A stretch of 64,000 nt of DNA from Pacificibacter marinus (GTDB taxonomy: Bacteria; Pseudomonadota; Alphaproteobacteria; Rhodobacterales; Rhodobacteraceae). Shown here piece by piece: positions 16,982-26,924 of the stretch. The stretch is from NCBI RefSeq assembly GCF_018860505.1, contig NZ_JAHKPU010000018.1, positions 111,413 to 175,412 on the forward strand. The letters are read 5' to 3'. The notes beneath the pieces are model-generated. The model was not told the origin of the DNA and did not search any database. It saw only the letters and a program-made list of their open reading frames with translations. A program made the position numbers and the translations under genes. The first letter of the stretch is position 1. Each line of letters opens with the position of its first letter.

Positions 16982-17620
16982 ATGCAAAAAGACGATCCCT
17001 TTGGTTTCGATATGTCCGCAGCGAAGGACAAACAAAAGCGTCGCGGCGGACGCCGCGGCATGTCAGGTGCGTTCGAGACCTCGAAAAGAGAGTGCGAACA
17101 CGAAGGATGTACCGAAGCCGGTCAATACCGCGCCCCGCGCTCCCCTGATCATTTGGATGAATTCAAATGGTTCTGCAAAGACCATGTTCGGGCCTATAAC
17201 CTGAAATGGAATTTTTTCGACAATGCGACGCCCGAAGAAATAGACGAACAGCATAAGGCATCGGAAACGGGTGAACGCCCAACCAAGCCTTTTGGCCGTA
17301 AAGTCACCAGTGAAGAACGTGCTTGGGCACGTCTTGGCGTGGATGATCCGCATCAAGTTTTGGGTGAAAACGCCACCCAGAACCCCGGAAGAAGCGACCC
17401 CGGTGCCTCAACGCGCAAATTGCCGCCACTTGAGCGTCAAGCGATTGAGATTCTGGAAGTCAAAGATCACTGGACCAAAGCCGAGATCAAAAAGCAGTAC
17501 CGCAGCTTGATCAAAGTTTTGCACCCAGACGTCAACGGCGGCGACCGGTCACAAGAAGAACAACTGCAACAAGTTGTTTGGGCGTGGGATCAGGTCAAAG
17601 AAAGCCGTTGGTTCAAGTAA
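16982..17620 (+). CDS. J-domain (DnaJ-like) protein
   Basis: A 212-residue protein with a C-terminal J domain (about residues 150-212). The helix II-III loop carries LHPDVNGGD, so the HPD tripeptide that stimulates DnaK ATPase is intact. The N-terminal part is basic and contains the cysteine pairs CEHEGC and, further on, FCKDH, suggesting a small metal-binding site. This domain order is typical of a short DnaJ-type protein found beside bolA in Rhodobacterales. ATG 16982 has AGAAGG 9 bases upstream; an in-frame TTG 9 codons earlier is less likely. Client proteins are unknown. Confidence 0.88.
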   Translation: MQKDDPFGFDMSAAKDKQKRRGGRRGMSGAFETSKRECEHEGCTEAGQYRAPRSPDHLDEFKWFCKDHVRAYNLKWNFFDNATPEEIDEQHKASETGERPTKPFGRKVTSEERAWARLGVDDPHQVLGENATQNPGRSDPGASTRKLPPLERQAIEILEVKDHWTKAEIKKQYRSLIKVLHPDVNGGDRSQEEQLQQVVWAWDQVKESRWFK

Positions 17621-17672
17621 GCCACTTGGTTTAGGTCCGCCACGGATTAAGCGCACTTAGCAGATCAAATAT

Positions 17673-17704
17673 AAAAAAGGCCGCTCCATTTGGGCGGCCT
17701 TTTT
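17673..17704. terminator. Bidirectional Rho-independent terminator
   Basis: GGCCGC (17679-17684) pairs with GCGGCC (17694-17699), flanked by an A run on one side and T residues on the other. It sits between the convergent J-domain and DUF808 genes and can serve both. Confidence 0.85.
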
Positions 17705-17729
17705 GCATAGTCATACAACATGCATGAAA

Positions 17730-18704
17730 TCAGTGATGCGTGTTTTCTTTTCCCGTCAGTTTGGCAATCGCCGGATCAATGATCTTCGCCACCAAAGGGA
17801 TCAGCAGCAGGCCGACGATCAGCCCGAAAATCCCATCAAAGAACGCGGTGACAAACCATGTGACAAATCCCGTGGCACGACCGACCATGTGCGCAGTTCC
17901 CTCGGCGATATCATGAATACTTTGATAAGGTTCATGCAGCCCAAATGCGTGCAGACCGTGGATCACAATAGACCCGCCAACCCAAATCATCGCGGCGGTG
18001 CCGATGATCAGCAACGCCTTCATCAGATAAGGCATGAATTTCACGATCCCGTGGCCTAAAGCCCGCGTCAGGCCCAAGCGCCCAACCCGCGCCAACCACA
18101 GGCCAACATCATCAGCTTTCACGATCAGCGCCACAGCACCATAAACAGCAACGGTGATGAAAATCCCAGCCAAGCCCAAGGCCCCTGCTTTGAACCAAAT
18201 CGAACCTTCTGGATCAATGCCTGACAAAATAATCGTCATAATCTCAGCCGATAGAATGAAATCGGTTTTCACGGCACCGGCCACCTTGGACTCTTCCAAA
18301 TGCACCGGATCGCCGTCGCCCGCTTTTTGCCCATCCGCATAGGGCGCATGAGGTTTGAACAAGTGATAGACTTTCTCAGCCCCCTCAAAACACAAATATC
18401 CCCCGCCCAGCATCAACAGCGGCGTGATCAGCCAAGGTGCAAAGGTGGATAACAGCAAGGCCGCAGGCAACAAAACAATCAGTTTGTTCTTGATCGACCC
18501 CCAAGCAATCTTGCCAACAATGGGCAATTCGCGTGCGGGTTGAAACCCTTGCACGTATTTGGGCGTCACGGCAGCGTCATCAATCACAGCACCCGCCGCT
18601 TTGCTTGAGGCCTTCAGCGCCTGCGTTGCGATATCATCTACATTGGCGGCCGCAACTTTGGCGATCCCAGCCACGTCATCCAAAAGGGCCAACAAGCCAC
18701 TCAT
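17730..18704 (-). CDS. DUF808 (YedI-like) inner-membrane protein
   Basis: A 324-residue integral membrane protein of the DUF808 family. The N-terminus MSGLLALLDDVAGIAKVAA is diagnostic. About seven hydrophobic helices follow, with a conserved polar loop (ESKVAGAVKTDFILSAEIMT) after helix 3. ATG 18704 is set by a GAGGA ribosome site. Function is not known; the family is broadly distributed. The gene and the fasciclin gene both lie on the minus strand, inside a neighbourhood where bolA and dnaJ-like genes often directly precede cobS, so they look like later insertions into that block. Confidence 0.88.
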   Translation of the reverse strand: MSGLLALLDDVAGIAKVAAANVDDIATQALKASSKAAGAVIDDAAVTPKYVQGFQPARELPIVGKIAWGSIKNKLIVLLPAALLLSTFAPWLITPLLMLGGGYLCFEGAEKVYHLFKPHAPYADGQKAGDGDPVHLEESKVAGAVKTDFILSAEIMTIILSGIDPEGSIWFKAGALGLAGIFITVAVYGAVALIVKADDVGLWLARVGRLGLTRALGHGIVKFMPYLMKALLIIGTAAMIWVGGSIVIHGLHAFGLHEPYQSIHDIAEGTAHMVGRATGFVTWFVTAFFDGIFGLIVGLLLIPLVAKIIDPAIAKLTGKENTHH

Positions 18705-18795
18705 ATATTCGTCCTCATGCTTTTGTTGCCTTATATGTAGAGGTGCGCGCAGCCAGAGGCAAATGATCGTCAAGTTTTACCTCGGTTTCGACCCA

Positions 18796-18825
18796 TAAAA
18801 AAGGGCGCCCCGTAAAGGACGCCCC
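18796..18825 (-). terminator. Rho-independent terminator of the fasciclin gene
   Basis: Read on the minus strand, a G+C-rich stem (18803-18810 with 18817-18824, one G-T pair) is followed by six T residues. Confidence 0.8.
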
Positions 18826-18857
18826 ATAACACTCGTTAAAAAACTGTCGTCGTCAAC

Positions 18858-19424
18858 TTACATCGCTGGCAACATCACCGCGTCGATCACGTGGATCACG
18901 CCGTTTGACTGCTTCACGTCAGCGATGGTCACAGAGGCCATATTGCCGTTTTCGTCTTCCAACATCATCACGCCGTCAACGTAAGAGGCTTGCAATGTAC
19001 AGCCGCCCAAAGTTGGCACGGGGTGCTTGCCGCCATCGTCTGCGATCATGCCTTGCAATGCGTCTGCCATCACAGCTTTACCCACAACGTGACAGGTCAG
19101 GATCGTGGTCAATTGGTCAATGTTTTCAGGCATCAACAGCGTTTCCACTGTCCCCTCAGGCAGTGCTTCAAAGGCTGAGTTCACTGGCGCAAACACTGTG
19201 AACGGACCCTCGCCTGCCAATGTGTCAACCAGACCAGCCGCCGTGACAGCCGCTACCAAAGTTGTGTGATCGGCAGAGTTTACAGCGTTTTCAACAATGT
19301 TTTTATCAGCAAACATTTCAGCGCCGCCAACCATCGGGTTTTCACCGTGGTGATCGGCGTAAACGGCGCCAGCGGTCAAAGCGATTGCAGTTGTGGCTGA
19401 AAGAAGTGTTTTAGCGAAAGTCAT
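18858..19424 (-). CDS. Fasciclin (FAS1) domain secreted protein
   Basis: A 188-residue exported protein. A Sec signal peptide (MTFAKTLLSATTAIALTAGAVYA, cleaved near AYADHH, about residue 23) precedes a single FAS1 domain. Seen are the first conserved box GPFTVFAPVNSAFEALPEGT near residue 95 and the second near the C-terminus (SNGVIHVIDAVMLP). FAS1 domains mediate adhesion or protein contacts outside the cytoplasm. The ATG at 19424 has a GGAGA ribosome site 7 bases upstream; longer open frame upstream lacks a signal peptide. Two Cys residues in the domain could form a disulphide in the periplasm. Confidence 0.92.
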   Translation of the reverse strand: MTFAKTLLSATTAIALTAGAVYADHHGENPMVGGAEMFADKNIVENAVNSADHTTLVAAVTAAGLVDTLAGEGPFTVFAPVNSAFEALPEGTVETLLMPENIDQLTTILTCHVVGKAVMADALQGMIADDGGKHPVPTLGGCTLQASYVDGVMMLEDENGNMASVTIADVKQSNGVIHVIDAVMLPAM

Positions 19425-19687
19425 GATGTTTCTCCGTTGGGTGTCAAAACCCTCGTCCATCTTGGCGAGGTTACAATGGGTACGGAGCCCCTTTGACTTT
19501 GGACCATTAAAAATCATCACATGATGGTCACGTTGAATTGAGATCAAAATGTGATCCAAGACCTGCACTGAAACGTAGGCGCGCAAACATCTTTATAGCC
19601 ATTGATGCCCCGCGCGCCCCTTGCACCCTCGGCCTGAAACGGGCAAGAAGGCACAAAGACACAACAGCTATCAGAACAGGCCACACC

Positions 19688-20656
19688 ATGGATGCGAATG
19701 CAAAACCTACCGAAGTGATTTCAGTCCGCGATGTTTTTGGTATCGACACGGATATGACCGTCAAAGGGTTTGCGGATCGCACCGACCGCGTGCCTGAGGT
19801 CGACAGCACCTACAAGTTTGACCCAGACACCACGATGGCAATCTTGGCGGGCTTTTCGCACAATCGCCGCGTGATGATCCAAGGCTACCACGGCACGGGG
19901 AAATCCACCCACATTGAACAAGTGGCAGCGCGCCTCAACTGGCCCTCTGTGCGTGTGAACCTTGATAGCCATATTTCGCGTATCGATTTGATTGGTAAAG
20001 ACGCGATCAAACTGCGCGACGGCAAACAGGTCACTGAATTCCATGAAGGCATCTTGCCTTGGGCATTGCGTAACCCTGTTGCGATCGTGTTCGACGAATA
20101 TGATGCAGGCCGCGCAGATGTGATGTTTGTGATCCAGCGGATTTTGGAAACAGACGGCAAACTGACTTTGCTTGACCAAAATGAAATCATCACGCCGAAC
20201 CCGTATTTCCGCCTGTTCGCGACGGCCAACACAGTGGGCCTTGGTGACACAACCGGGCTTTATCACGGCACACAACAGATCAACCAAGCGCAGATGGACC
20301 GTTGGTCTTTGGTGGCGACGCTCAACTACTTGAACCACGATGCGGAAACCAACATTGTTCTGTCCAAGACCCCGCATTACAACACTGAAAAAGGCCGCAA
20401 ACAAATCAGCCAAATGGTGACAACTGCGTCGTTGACTCGCACGGCCTTCATGAACGGCGATTTGTCGACTGTGATGTCACCGCGCACCGTGATCACTTGG
20501 GCGCAAAACGCCGAGATTTTCCGCGATGTTGGCTATGCCTTCCGCCTGACGTTCCTCAACAAATGTGACGAGCTTGAGCGTCAGACAGTGGCCGAAATTT
20601 ACCAGCGCTGCTTTGACGAAGAATTGCCGGAATCCGCAGTCAGCATGACAATGTAA
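19688..20656 (+). CDS. cobS: Cobaltochelatase subunit CobS
   Basis: ATPase subunit of the aerobic cobalt chelatase, which with CobT and CobN inserts Co2+ into hydrogenobyrinic acid a,c-diamide in B12 synthesis. The 322-residue AAA+ protein shows Walker [10 protein letters not shown] near residue 66, Walker [11 protein letters not shown] near 135, and sensor 1 [10 protein letters not shown] near 175. ATG 19688 fits the family N-terminus; the frame is open 50 codons further upstream without similarity. cobT follows 235 bases later, but a strong terminator lies between them, so the two are probably separately transcribed. cobN is not in the window. Confidence 0.96.
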   Translation: MDANAKPTEVISVRDVFGIDTDMTVKGFADRTDRVPEVDSTYKFDPDTTMAILAGFSHNRRVMIQGYHGTGKSTHIEQVAARLNWPSVRVNLDSHISRIDLIGKDAIKLRDGKQVTEFHEGILPWALRNPVAIVFDEYDAGRADVMFVIQRILETDGKLTLLDQNEIITPNPYFRLFATANTVGLGDTTGLYHGTQQINQAQMDRWSLVATLNYLNHDAETNIVLSKTPHYNTEKGRKQISQMVTTASLTRTAFMNGDLSTVMSPRTVITWAQNAEIFRDVGYAFRLTFLNKCDELERQTVAEIYQRCFDEELPESAVSMTM

Positions 20657-20706
20657 GCCAGCCATCACAGCCACAATGGCTTATACATGACTGTTATAAA
20701 ATAAAG

Positions 20707-20736
20707 AAAGAGGGATGCAGGTTGCGTCCCTCTTTT
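20707..20736 (+). terminator. Rho-independent terminator between cobS and cobT
   Basis: A 13-bp stem (20707-20719 with 20723-20735, one G-T pair) has a 3-base loop and a T tail. It lies 50 bases after cobS and should limit read-through into cobT. Confidence 0.85.
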
Positions 20737-20890
20737 GGGTTTGGCCCAGATACCATAAAATATAGATATCCAACTGCCGTGATTTTTTTCTGGATGAGCG
20801 GCTTGACCTGTCAGTGTTACGGTCGATTTTGCGCCCGTTCCGACGTGCTTTCCCTTGCCCGCCGCCGCGCAGAGTGATTTAACACGAGGC

Positions 20891-22765
20891 ATGATAAAGC
20901 CCAGCGACAACCCCGCAGATCCGTTCAAAAAGGCCCTAGCAGAGGCCACCAAAGTCTTGGCCAATGATTCTGATTTGACCATCACCTATTCCATGGATCC
21001 ATCGGGCCTGACACCTGACACTGTGCGTTTGCCGCAGATTTCACGTCGGGTGACCCGCGACGAGGTGTTGATCGCACGCGGTACGGCTGACGCCTTGGCT
21101 TTACGGCACAAGTTTCACAACGACAGCACCTTCAACCGCTACGCGCCTCAAGGGCAAATGGCGTTCGATATTTATGACGCACTGGAAACCGCACGGGTCG
21201 AAGCTGTCGGCGCGCGCCACATGCCAGGCACGAGCAAAAACATCGATGCGAAAATCGGCAACGATGCGATGCGCCGAGGTTATGACGGGGTGAAATCCAC
21301 CGATGATGCGCCTCTGGCTCAGGCTATGGGCTATTACATGCGCCACCTAACGACAGGGCGTGATCTGCCTGCCGGTGCGCAAAACGTGATGGAGATTTGG
21401 CGCAATTTCATCGAACAGCAAACAACGGGCGCATTTGATGATCTCGACAGTTTCTTAGACGACCAACGCGCTTTTGCCCGCCTTGCGCGCCGCCTGATCG
21501 AAGACCTCGGCTATGGCGATCAACTGGGCGATGACCCAGATGAATTGGATTCTGACGAAGACCAAAACGCTGAAAACGGCGAAGACCAAGACGACGTCGA
21601 ATCCGAGGGCGAAGATCAAGAACAAGAAGACGACCAAGATGCCGCGCCTGAGAGCGCTCAAGAGGAACAACAAGACGCCTCTGAGGCCACGGTGTCGTCA
21701 GACGATATGGCGCAAGAAGAATATGCCGACGAGATGGAAATGCCCAATGAGGAAGCCGAAGCCGAGCCACCTCAGCAGGCGCCCGTTTCTGACGCCGATC
21801 CAAACTACCAAGTGTTTTCAACGAAATATGACGAAGAAATCACTGCCGAAGATTTGGCAGAGCCCGCCGAATTGGAACGTCTGCGTGCCTATTTGGACCA
21901 GCAGCTTGAGCCTTTGAAAGGCGCGGTATCGCGCTTGGCCAACAAATTGCAACGCCGTTTGCAGGCCCAGCAGAACCGATCATGGGAATTTGATTTGGAG
22001 GAAGGCACATTGGACGCTGGCCGCTTGGCCCGCGTGATTGCCAACCCCACCACGCCTTTGTCGTTCAAGCACGAAAAAGACACTGAGTTCCGCGACACAG
22101 TCGTAACCATTTTGCTCGACAATTCAGGCTCTATGCGTGGTCGCCCGATTTCAATCGCGGCGATCTGTGCCGATGTATTGTCGCGCACTCTGGAACGCTG
22201 TTCGGTCAAAGTCGAAGTGCTCGGCTTTACCACACGCGCATGGAAAGGCGGGCAAAGCCGCGAAGAATGGCTGGCCCATGGCCGCCCGCAAATGCCCGGT
22301 CGTTTGAACGATCTGCGTCACATCATTTACAAAAATGCAGACGCGCCGATGCGCCGCACACGGGCCAATTTGGGTCTGATGATGAAGGAAGGCTTGCTGA
22401 AAGAAAACATCGATGGCGAAGCGCTTGAATGGGCACACCGCAGAATGATGGCACGCCCTGAGGCGCGTAAAATCTTGATGGTGATCTCTGACGGTGCGCC
22501 TGTGGATGACAGCACCCTGTCTGTGAACCCAGCGAATTATTTGGAAAAACACCTGCGCGATGTGATTGAATTGGTTGAAAAACGCAAACAGGTCGAACTG
22601 ATTGCGGTTGGCATCGGCCATGACGTGACTCGTTATTACGAGCGCGCTGTGACCATCACAGACGTGGAACAATTGGCCGGTGCGATGACCGAACAGTTGG
22701 CGTCTTTGTTTGACACAGATCCGCGCGCAAGAGCCCGTTTTGCAGGCATTCGCAAAGCCATGTAA
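20891..22765 (+). CDS. cobT: Cobaltochelatase subunit CobT
   Basis: Partner of CobS in the aerobic cobalt chelatase. The 624-residue protein begins with [20 protein letters not shown], the family start. It carries a very acidic, low-complexity middle (about residues 215-310, runs of Glu, Asp and Gln) and ends in a von Willebrand factor A domain with the MIDAS motif [10 protein letters not shown] near residue 417. The acidic segment is normal for CobT. The ATG at 20891 is chosen by similarity; its ribosome site is weak, with GAGG only 1-2 bases away, which may mean low translation or an upstream start within the same open frame. Confidence 0.95.
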   Translation: MIKPSDNPADPFKKALAEATKVLANDSDLTITYSMDPSGLTPDTVRLPQISRRVTRDEVLIARGTADALALRHKFHNDSTFNRYAPQGQMAFDIYDALETARVEAVGARHMPGTSKNIDAKIGNDAMRRGYDGVKSTDDAPLAQAMGYYMRHLTTGRDLPAGAQNVMEIWRNFIEQQTTGAFDDLDSFLDDQRAFARLARRLIEDLGYGDQLGDDPDELDSDEDQNAENGEDQDDVESEGEDQEQEDDQDAAPESAQEEQQDASEATVSSDDMAQEEYADEMEMPNEEAEAEPPQQAPVSDADPNYQVFSTKYDEEITAEDLAEPAELERLRAYLDQQLEPLKGAVSRLANKLQRRLQAQQNRSWEFDLEEGTLDAGRLARVIANPTTPLSFKHEKDTEFRDTVVTILLDNSGSMRGRPISIAAICADVLSRTLERCSVKVEVLGFTTRAWKGGQSREEWLAHGRPQMPGRLNDLRHIIYKNADAPMRRTRANLGLMMKEGLLKENIDGEALEWAHRRMMARPEARKILMVISDGAPVDDSTLSVNPANYLEKHLRDVIELVEKRKQVELIAVGIGHDVTRYYERAVTITDVEQLAGAMTEQLASLFDTDPRARARFAGIRKAM

Positions 22766-22844
22766 GACACGCGATCCACAGGTGATATGAAAAATACGTG
22801 AATGATGCCGACGCCTCATGGCGCCCAATACAAGGATCTATGAG

Positions 22845-24632
22845 ATGTTTCAAAACTTTGATGTCACAAGCAGCCCCGAGCAAGCCGCCCCCCGCGTCAC
22901 AGCCCTGCGCGTCGCTATGGCAGATGCGGGGTTAGATGCTTTTATCGTGCCGCGCGCCGATGCACACCAAGGCGAATATGTTGCCCCCTGCGATGATCGC
23001 CTTGCTTGGTTGACAGGTTTCACGGGCTCGGCAGGGTTTTGCGTTGTTGCGCGCAATGCCGCGGCCATGTTCACCGATGGGCGTTATACCGTACAAGTGC
23101 GCGCACAATGTGATGCAGAGGTTTTTGACTATGTTGACTGGCCTGCCACGTCACTTGGTGCATGGATTGCGACGCGCGATGCTGAAATCATTGGCTTTGA
23201 CCCGTGGCTGCACACAGAACAAGACATCATCGCCCTGCGCAAAGCGCTTGAGCCCAGCGGCAAAACGGTTGTGGCGACCAGCAATGTGATCGACAAAATT
23301 TGGACTGACCGCCCTGCACGTCCCAACGCTCCCGTAATGTCATTACCAGTTGAGCTGACGGGGCGATCCTCGGAAGACAAATTTGCGATGATTATTAAGG
23401 CAGTGAAAGCTGCAGGGGCCGACACGGTTGTCTTCACCCTGCCTGATAGCTTGTCTTGGTTGCTCAACATTCGCGGGGCTGACATTGCCCACAATCCCGT
23501 GGTGCAGGCCTTTGCCACGCTGAACATAGACGGTAAAATGCACCTGTTTGATGAGGTATCGAAATACGAAAACCTTGGCCCTGATCCGCGCATTTCGACT
23601 GCACCGCGTTCTGAATTTCAAACTTATTTACAAACACTTGAAGGCAAGGTTCTGATCGATCCGACCTCTGCGCCTTATGCCTTGCGCAGTTTGATTGAGG
23701 ACGCAGGAGCCACGATTGTTACCGGCGAAGACCCCTGCATCATGCCCAAGGCTTGTAAAACCGAAGCCGAAATCGCAGGTGCGCGCGAGGCGCATTTGCG
23801 TGATGGTGCTGCCATGGTCGAGTTTCTGGCTTGGCTCGACGCGCAAGATCCAACCACGCAGTCTGAGATTTCAGCCGCCACAGCGCTTGAAGGCTTTCGT
23901 GCTGCCACCAACCAGCTCAAAGATATTTCCTTTGAGACCATTAGCGGCTCAGGGCCGAATGGCGCTATCGTCCATTATCGCGTCAATACAGATACAGATC
24001 GACCGCTGTCCGAAAGCGAAATTCTATTGATCGACAGTGGCGGACAATATGTTGATGGCACAACGGATATCACCCGCACGGTGTCTCTGGGGCATCCCAA
24101 AGCCGAAGAACGCGCCTCTTTCACAGCTGTGCTGCAAGGCATGATCGCACTCTCAACCGCGCGTTTTCCACGCGGAGTGGCAGGCGCGCATTTGGATGCT
24201 CTGGCCCGCGCGCCTTTGTGGCGGATGGGGCGTGATTATGACCACGGCACAGGCCACGGCGTTGGGGCCTATTTGTCTGTACATGAAGGTCCGCAACGCA
24301 TTTCACGGGCATCTCTATTGGCCTTGCAAGAAGGCATGATCTTGTCTAACGAACCAGGGTATTATAAAGCTGGCTCATATGGCATTCGCATCGAAAACCT
24401 GATTGTTGTGCGCAAAGCTGACGCGATTTTGGGCAGTGATGCCCGCGACATGTTGGATTTCGAAACTCTGACCTTTGTGCCAATTGACCGCGACATGATA
24501 AACGCCGATGAATTGGCACCATGGGAACGCGATTGGCTTGACGGGTATCACGCACAGGTCTGGGATGTTATTTCCCCGCGCGTGAGCGAGGCCGCACGCG
24601 AGTGGTTGCGGCAGGCCACCGCTGCGTTGTGA
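22845..24632 (+). CDS. M24-family Xaa-Pro aminopeptidase (aminopeptidase P)
   Basis: A 595-residue metallopeptidase of the eukaryote-like long aminopeptidase P type. It has two N-terminal creatinase-like domains and a C-terminal pita-bread catalytic domain. Metal ligands are seen in LLIDSGGQYVDGTTDITRT near residue 395, GTGHGVG near 475, and NEPGYY near 508, plus IENL. It removes N-terminal residues next to proline in the cytoplasm. ATG 22845 is set by AAGGA 8 bases upstream and the MFQNFDV start. It sits 79 bases downstream of cobT on the same strand without an obvious terminator, so it may be co-transcribed. Confidence 0.93.
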   Translation: MFQNFDVTSSPEQAAPRVTALRVAMADAGLDAFIVPRADAHQGEYVAPCDDRLAWLTGFTGSAGFCVVARNAAAMFTDGRYTVQVRAQCDAEVFDYVDWPATSLGAWIATRDAEIIGFDPWLHTEQDIIALRKALEPSGKTVVATSNVIDKIWTDRPARPNAPVMSLPVELTGRSSEDKFAMIIKAVKAAGADTVVFTLPDSLSWLLNIRGADIAHNPVVQAFATLNIDGKMHLFDEVSKYENLGPDPRISTAPRSEFQTYLQTLEGKVLIDPTSAPYALRSLIEDAGATIVTGEDPCIMPKACKTEAEIAGAREAHLRDGAAMVEFLAWLDAQDPTTQSEISAATALEGFRAATNQLKDISFETISGSGPNGAIVHYRVNTDTDRPLSESEILLIDSGGQYVDGTTDITRTVSLGHPKAEERASFTAVLQGMIALSTARFPRGVAGAHLDALARAPLWRMGRDYDHGTGHGVGAYLSVHEGPQRISRASLLALQEGMILSNEPGYYKAGSYGIRIENLIVVRKADAILGSDARDMLDFETLTFVPIDRDMINADELAPWERDWLDGYHAQVWDVISPRVSEAAREWLRQATAAL

Positions 24633-24691
24633 CATATAGCTGTTAAGACTGGTCTGCTAGAATAAACTAAATTGAACGAGGGGGACAGATA

Positions 24692-25033
24692 ATGACTGAC
24701 CATATACACATTCGCGTGGCACCTGGGACCTGGGTTGTGCGTGCTGGCGGTGCCGTTTTGGGCGAAACAAATGCGGCATTGGAACTGACCGAAGGTGATT
24801 ACCCGCCCGTGATTTATTTTCCACGCGACGCGCTGGCCATGGCATTCTTGGACGCGTCTGACACGACATCTACCTGCCCGCACAAAGGCGTCGCCTCTCA
24901 TTTTTCCATTCAAACCAAGTCTGTTTTGATTAAAGATGCCGCTTGGTCATATGAAGCCCCCACAGCAGGTATCGAGCGCATCAAAGATCACATCGCGTTT
25001 TATCCGCAAAAAGCCGCAGTAGAAATGCTCTGA
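24692..25033 (+). CDS. DUF427 domain-containing protein
   Basis: A 113-residue single-domain DUF427 protein. Seen are the N-terminal VAPGTWVVRAGGAVLGET, YFPRDALAMAFL, and the conserved core STCPHKGVASHFSI near residues 67-80, with Cys and His in a conserved place. The C-terminal IKDHIAFYPQKA segment completes the domain. The fold is known from structural genomics, but no activity is established. A ribosome site GAGGGGG precedes the start, and a terminator follows. Confidence 0.9.
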   Translation: MTDHIHIRVAPGTWVVRAGGAVLGETNAALELTEGDYPPVIYFPRDALAMAFLDASDTTSTCPHKGVASHFSIQTKSVLIKDAAWSYEAPTAGIERIKDHIAFYPQKAAVEML

Positions 25034-25060
25034 CCCGTTTCGAACATGGGTAAAGCTATG

Positions 25061-25087
25061 AAAAGGCGCTCTCTGAGGCGCCTTTTT
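25061..25087 (+). terminator. Rho-independent terminator of the DUF427 gene
   Basis: AAGGCGC (25063-25069) pairs with GCGCCTT (25078-25084), with T residues following. Confidence 0.8.
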
Positions 25088-25129
25088 CATGTCGAATTTA
25101 TATCTATGTCGTCCAAAATCAGCGCCTGA

Positions 25130-26815
25130 TCAGCTATGCTCTTCAGCGGCGGTCTCGGCCAAGGCTTTGCTAAACTCCCGCAAGGCATCGACGTGAAATA
25201 GCGCACCATGCAATTCAGGCTCGCTGCCCTCAAGCAATGTCACAACGGGAATAAACACCAAATTATGCGCCTCAAAGATCGGCATCGCGGTCTTAAGTGT
25301 CGCATTTGGTGAAATATAAAGACCCTTTTCTATCAGCCTTTTGCACTCGTCTTCTTTGGCAGCCCGTGCCGCATCTGGGGCGCGATAGCACTGATGCACC
25401 CGTACAGTGGCCAGTAAATAAGCCTGCGGCCCTGCGGCCAAATGCACGCCGCGGCGTTCTAATAATGTCAAAAAGAATGACCGATCCACAAGCTTTGACG
25501 CAATGGCTGTTGATAAGGACACAGCCACCATCACAGCCAGCCCCGTTTGCCAATCGCCTGTCAGCTCGAACACAATCAATGTTGTCGAAATCGGTGCCCC
25601 CAAAACAGCAGCCGCCACAGCCCCCATGCCCGCCAAAGCATAAAGCGTCACGGTGCCAGACACGTCAGGGAACACGGCCGTGGCGATCAAACCGAATGCC
25701 AAACCTGACATCGCACCAACCATCAACGCAGGTGAAAACACGCCGCCCCCCATGCGCCCCGCCATGGTGATGGCCACGGCTGCGACCTTAATCACAGTGA
25801 ATACGATGGCCTGCCAGATCAACAATTGCCCCGTCAACGCCGCTGATGTGGTCTCGTATCCAACCCCAATCACATGGGGAAACACAATCGCCAAAAGTCC
25901 CAACATCAACCCCGCCAAAGCAGGACGGAACACAGGCGGGAGATGTATTTTTTCCACCACCCAAGAGCCAAAATCATCGGCCATAAAAATAGACCGCATC
26001 ATCAACACAGCGATCAATCCGCAAACGCAGCCCAACAACATAAAGGCGGGCAGCTCGACGTAAAAAGACAGCGCCCCTTCAGCCGCCAATGTGAATTCCG
26101 TCACATCACCAAATTCCAACCTGTTGATCACGGTGCCAGCTACGGCAGCAATGGCAATCGGCGCAAAAGCGTGAACGGCAAAATGGCGCAAGATGACTTC
26201 AAGCGCAAAAAGCGCCCCCGCAATCGGCGCATTGAACGAGGCTGACACAGCCCCAGCGACAGCACAGCCCATCAGATCGCGTCCGGTGATGCCGCTGGCA
26301 TGGATTCGATTGGACACCCAGCTTGAAATCACTGCAGCCAAATGCACCACAGGGCCCTCACGTCCAGTCGATCCGCCTGTCGATAAGGTGATCAAAGACG
26401 CCGCCGCAGAGGCCAAGCCCGCGCGCTTTTCAACGCGTCCTTGATTCAGCGCAGCTCCCTCAATCACATCCGCAACAGACCGCACACGCCCATCAGGCGT
26501 GAACCAATTGAGGATAACACCAACGACCAGCCCGCCCATCACAGGCAAAGACAGCACCCAAAACCACGGCAAATCTTTGGCTGCGCTGTGCAAGATATGA
26601 AGATCGTCTACCCCATAGAAAAACGATTGCAAGCCGTTGATCCACTTGCGAAAGAATAACGCTGCAAAGCCCGAGGCCACACCGATCAAAAGTGCTATAA
26701 ACCAAAACTGCACTTGTGATGGGCCGCGCAGACGCATCAACTGCAACGCCGATTTGAAACCGCTACAAATGTCGTGCCACGCTTTATGTGGGTAAGATGA
26801 GTTATCGTCGGCCAT
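25130..26815 (-). CDS. ClC-family chloride channel/antiporter
   Basis: A 561-residue membrane protein with the ClC signature segments. Seen are GSTGREGP near residue 148, with the gating Glu present, GGGVFSPALMVG near 355, and LGAPISTTLIVFELTG near 405, which would place a residue at the inner anion site. The gating Glu suggests H+/Cl- exchange rather than a pure channel (family inference). A C-terminal tail of about 100 residues has partial similarity to a single CBS-like domain (ISPNATLKTAMPIFEAHN). It is convergent with the DUF427 gene and divergent from the D-lactate dehydrogenase-like gene. Confidence 0.9.
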   Translation of the reverse strand: MADDNSSYPHKAWHDICSGFKSALQLMRLRGPSQVQFWFIALLIGVASGFAALFFRKWINGLQSFFYGVDDLHILHSAAKDLPWFWVLSLPVMGGLVVGVILNWFTPDGRVRSVADVIEGAALNQGRVEKRAGLASAAASLITLSTGGSTGREGPVVHLAAVISSWVSNRIHASGITGRDLMGCAVAGAVSASFNAPIAGALFALEVILRHFAVHAFAPIAIAAVAGTVINRLEFGDVTEFTLAAEGALSFYVELPAFMLLGCVCGLIAVLMMRSIFMADDFGSWVVEKIHLPPVFRPALAGLMLGLLAIVFPHVIGVGYETTSAALTGQLLIWQAIVFTVIKVAAVAITMAGRMGGGVFSPALMVGAMSGLAFGLIATAVFPDVSGTVTLYALAGMGAVAAAVLGAPISTTLIVFELTGDWQTGLAVMVAVSLSTAIASKLVDRSFFLTLLERRGVHLAAGPQAYLLATVRVHQCYRAPDAARAAKEDECKRLIEKGLYISPNATLKTAMPIFEAHNLVFIPVVTLLEGSEPELHGALFHVDALREFSKALAETAAEEHS

Positions 26816-26924
26816 GGAGTTCGCCGGTCCTATCTGCTATCTGCTGTCCGCATTGTCACTTGCGCTTTTCACATTGGCACTGCACCCTTAAGGCATCACA
26901 GCCCCACCAGCAAACGAGCCCCAT

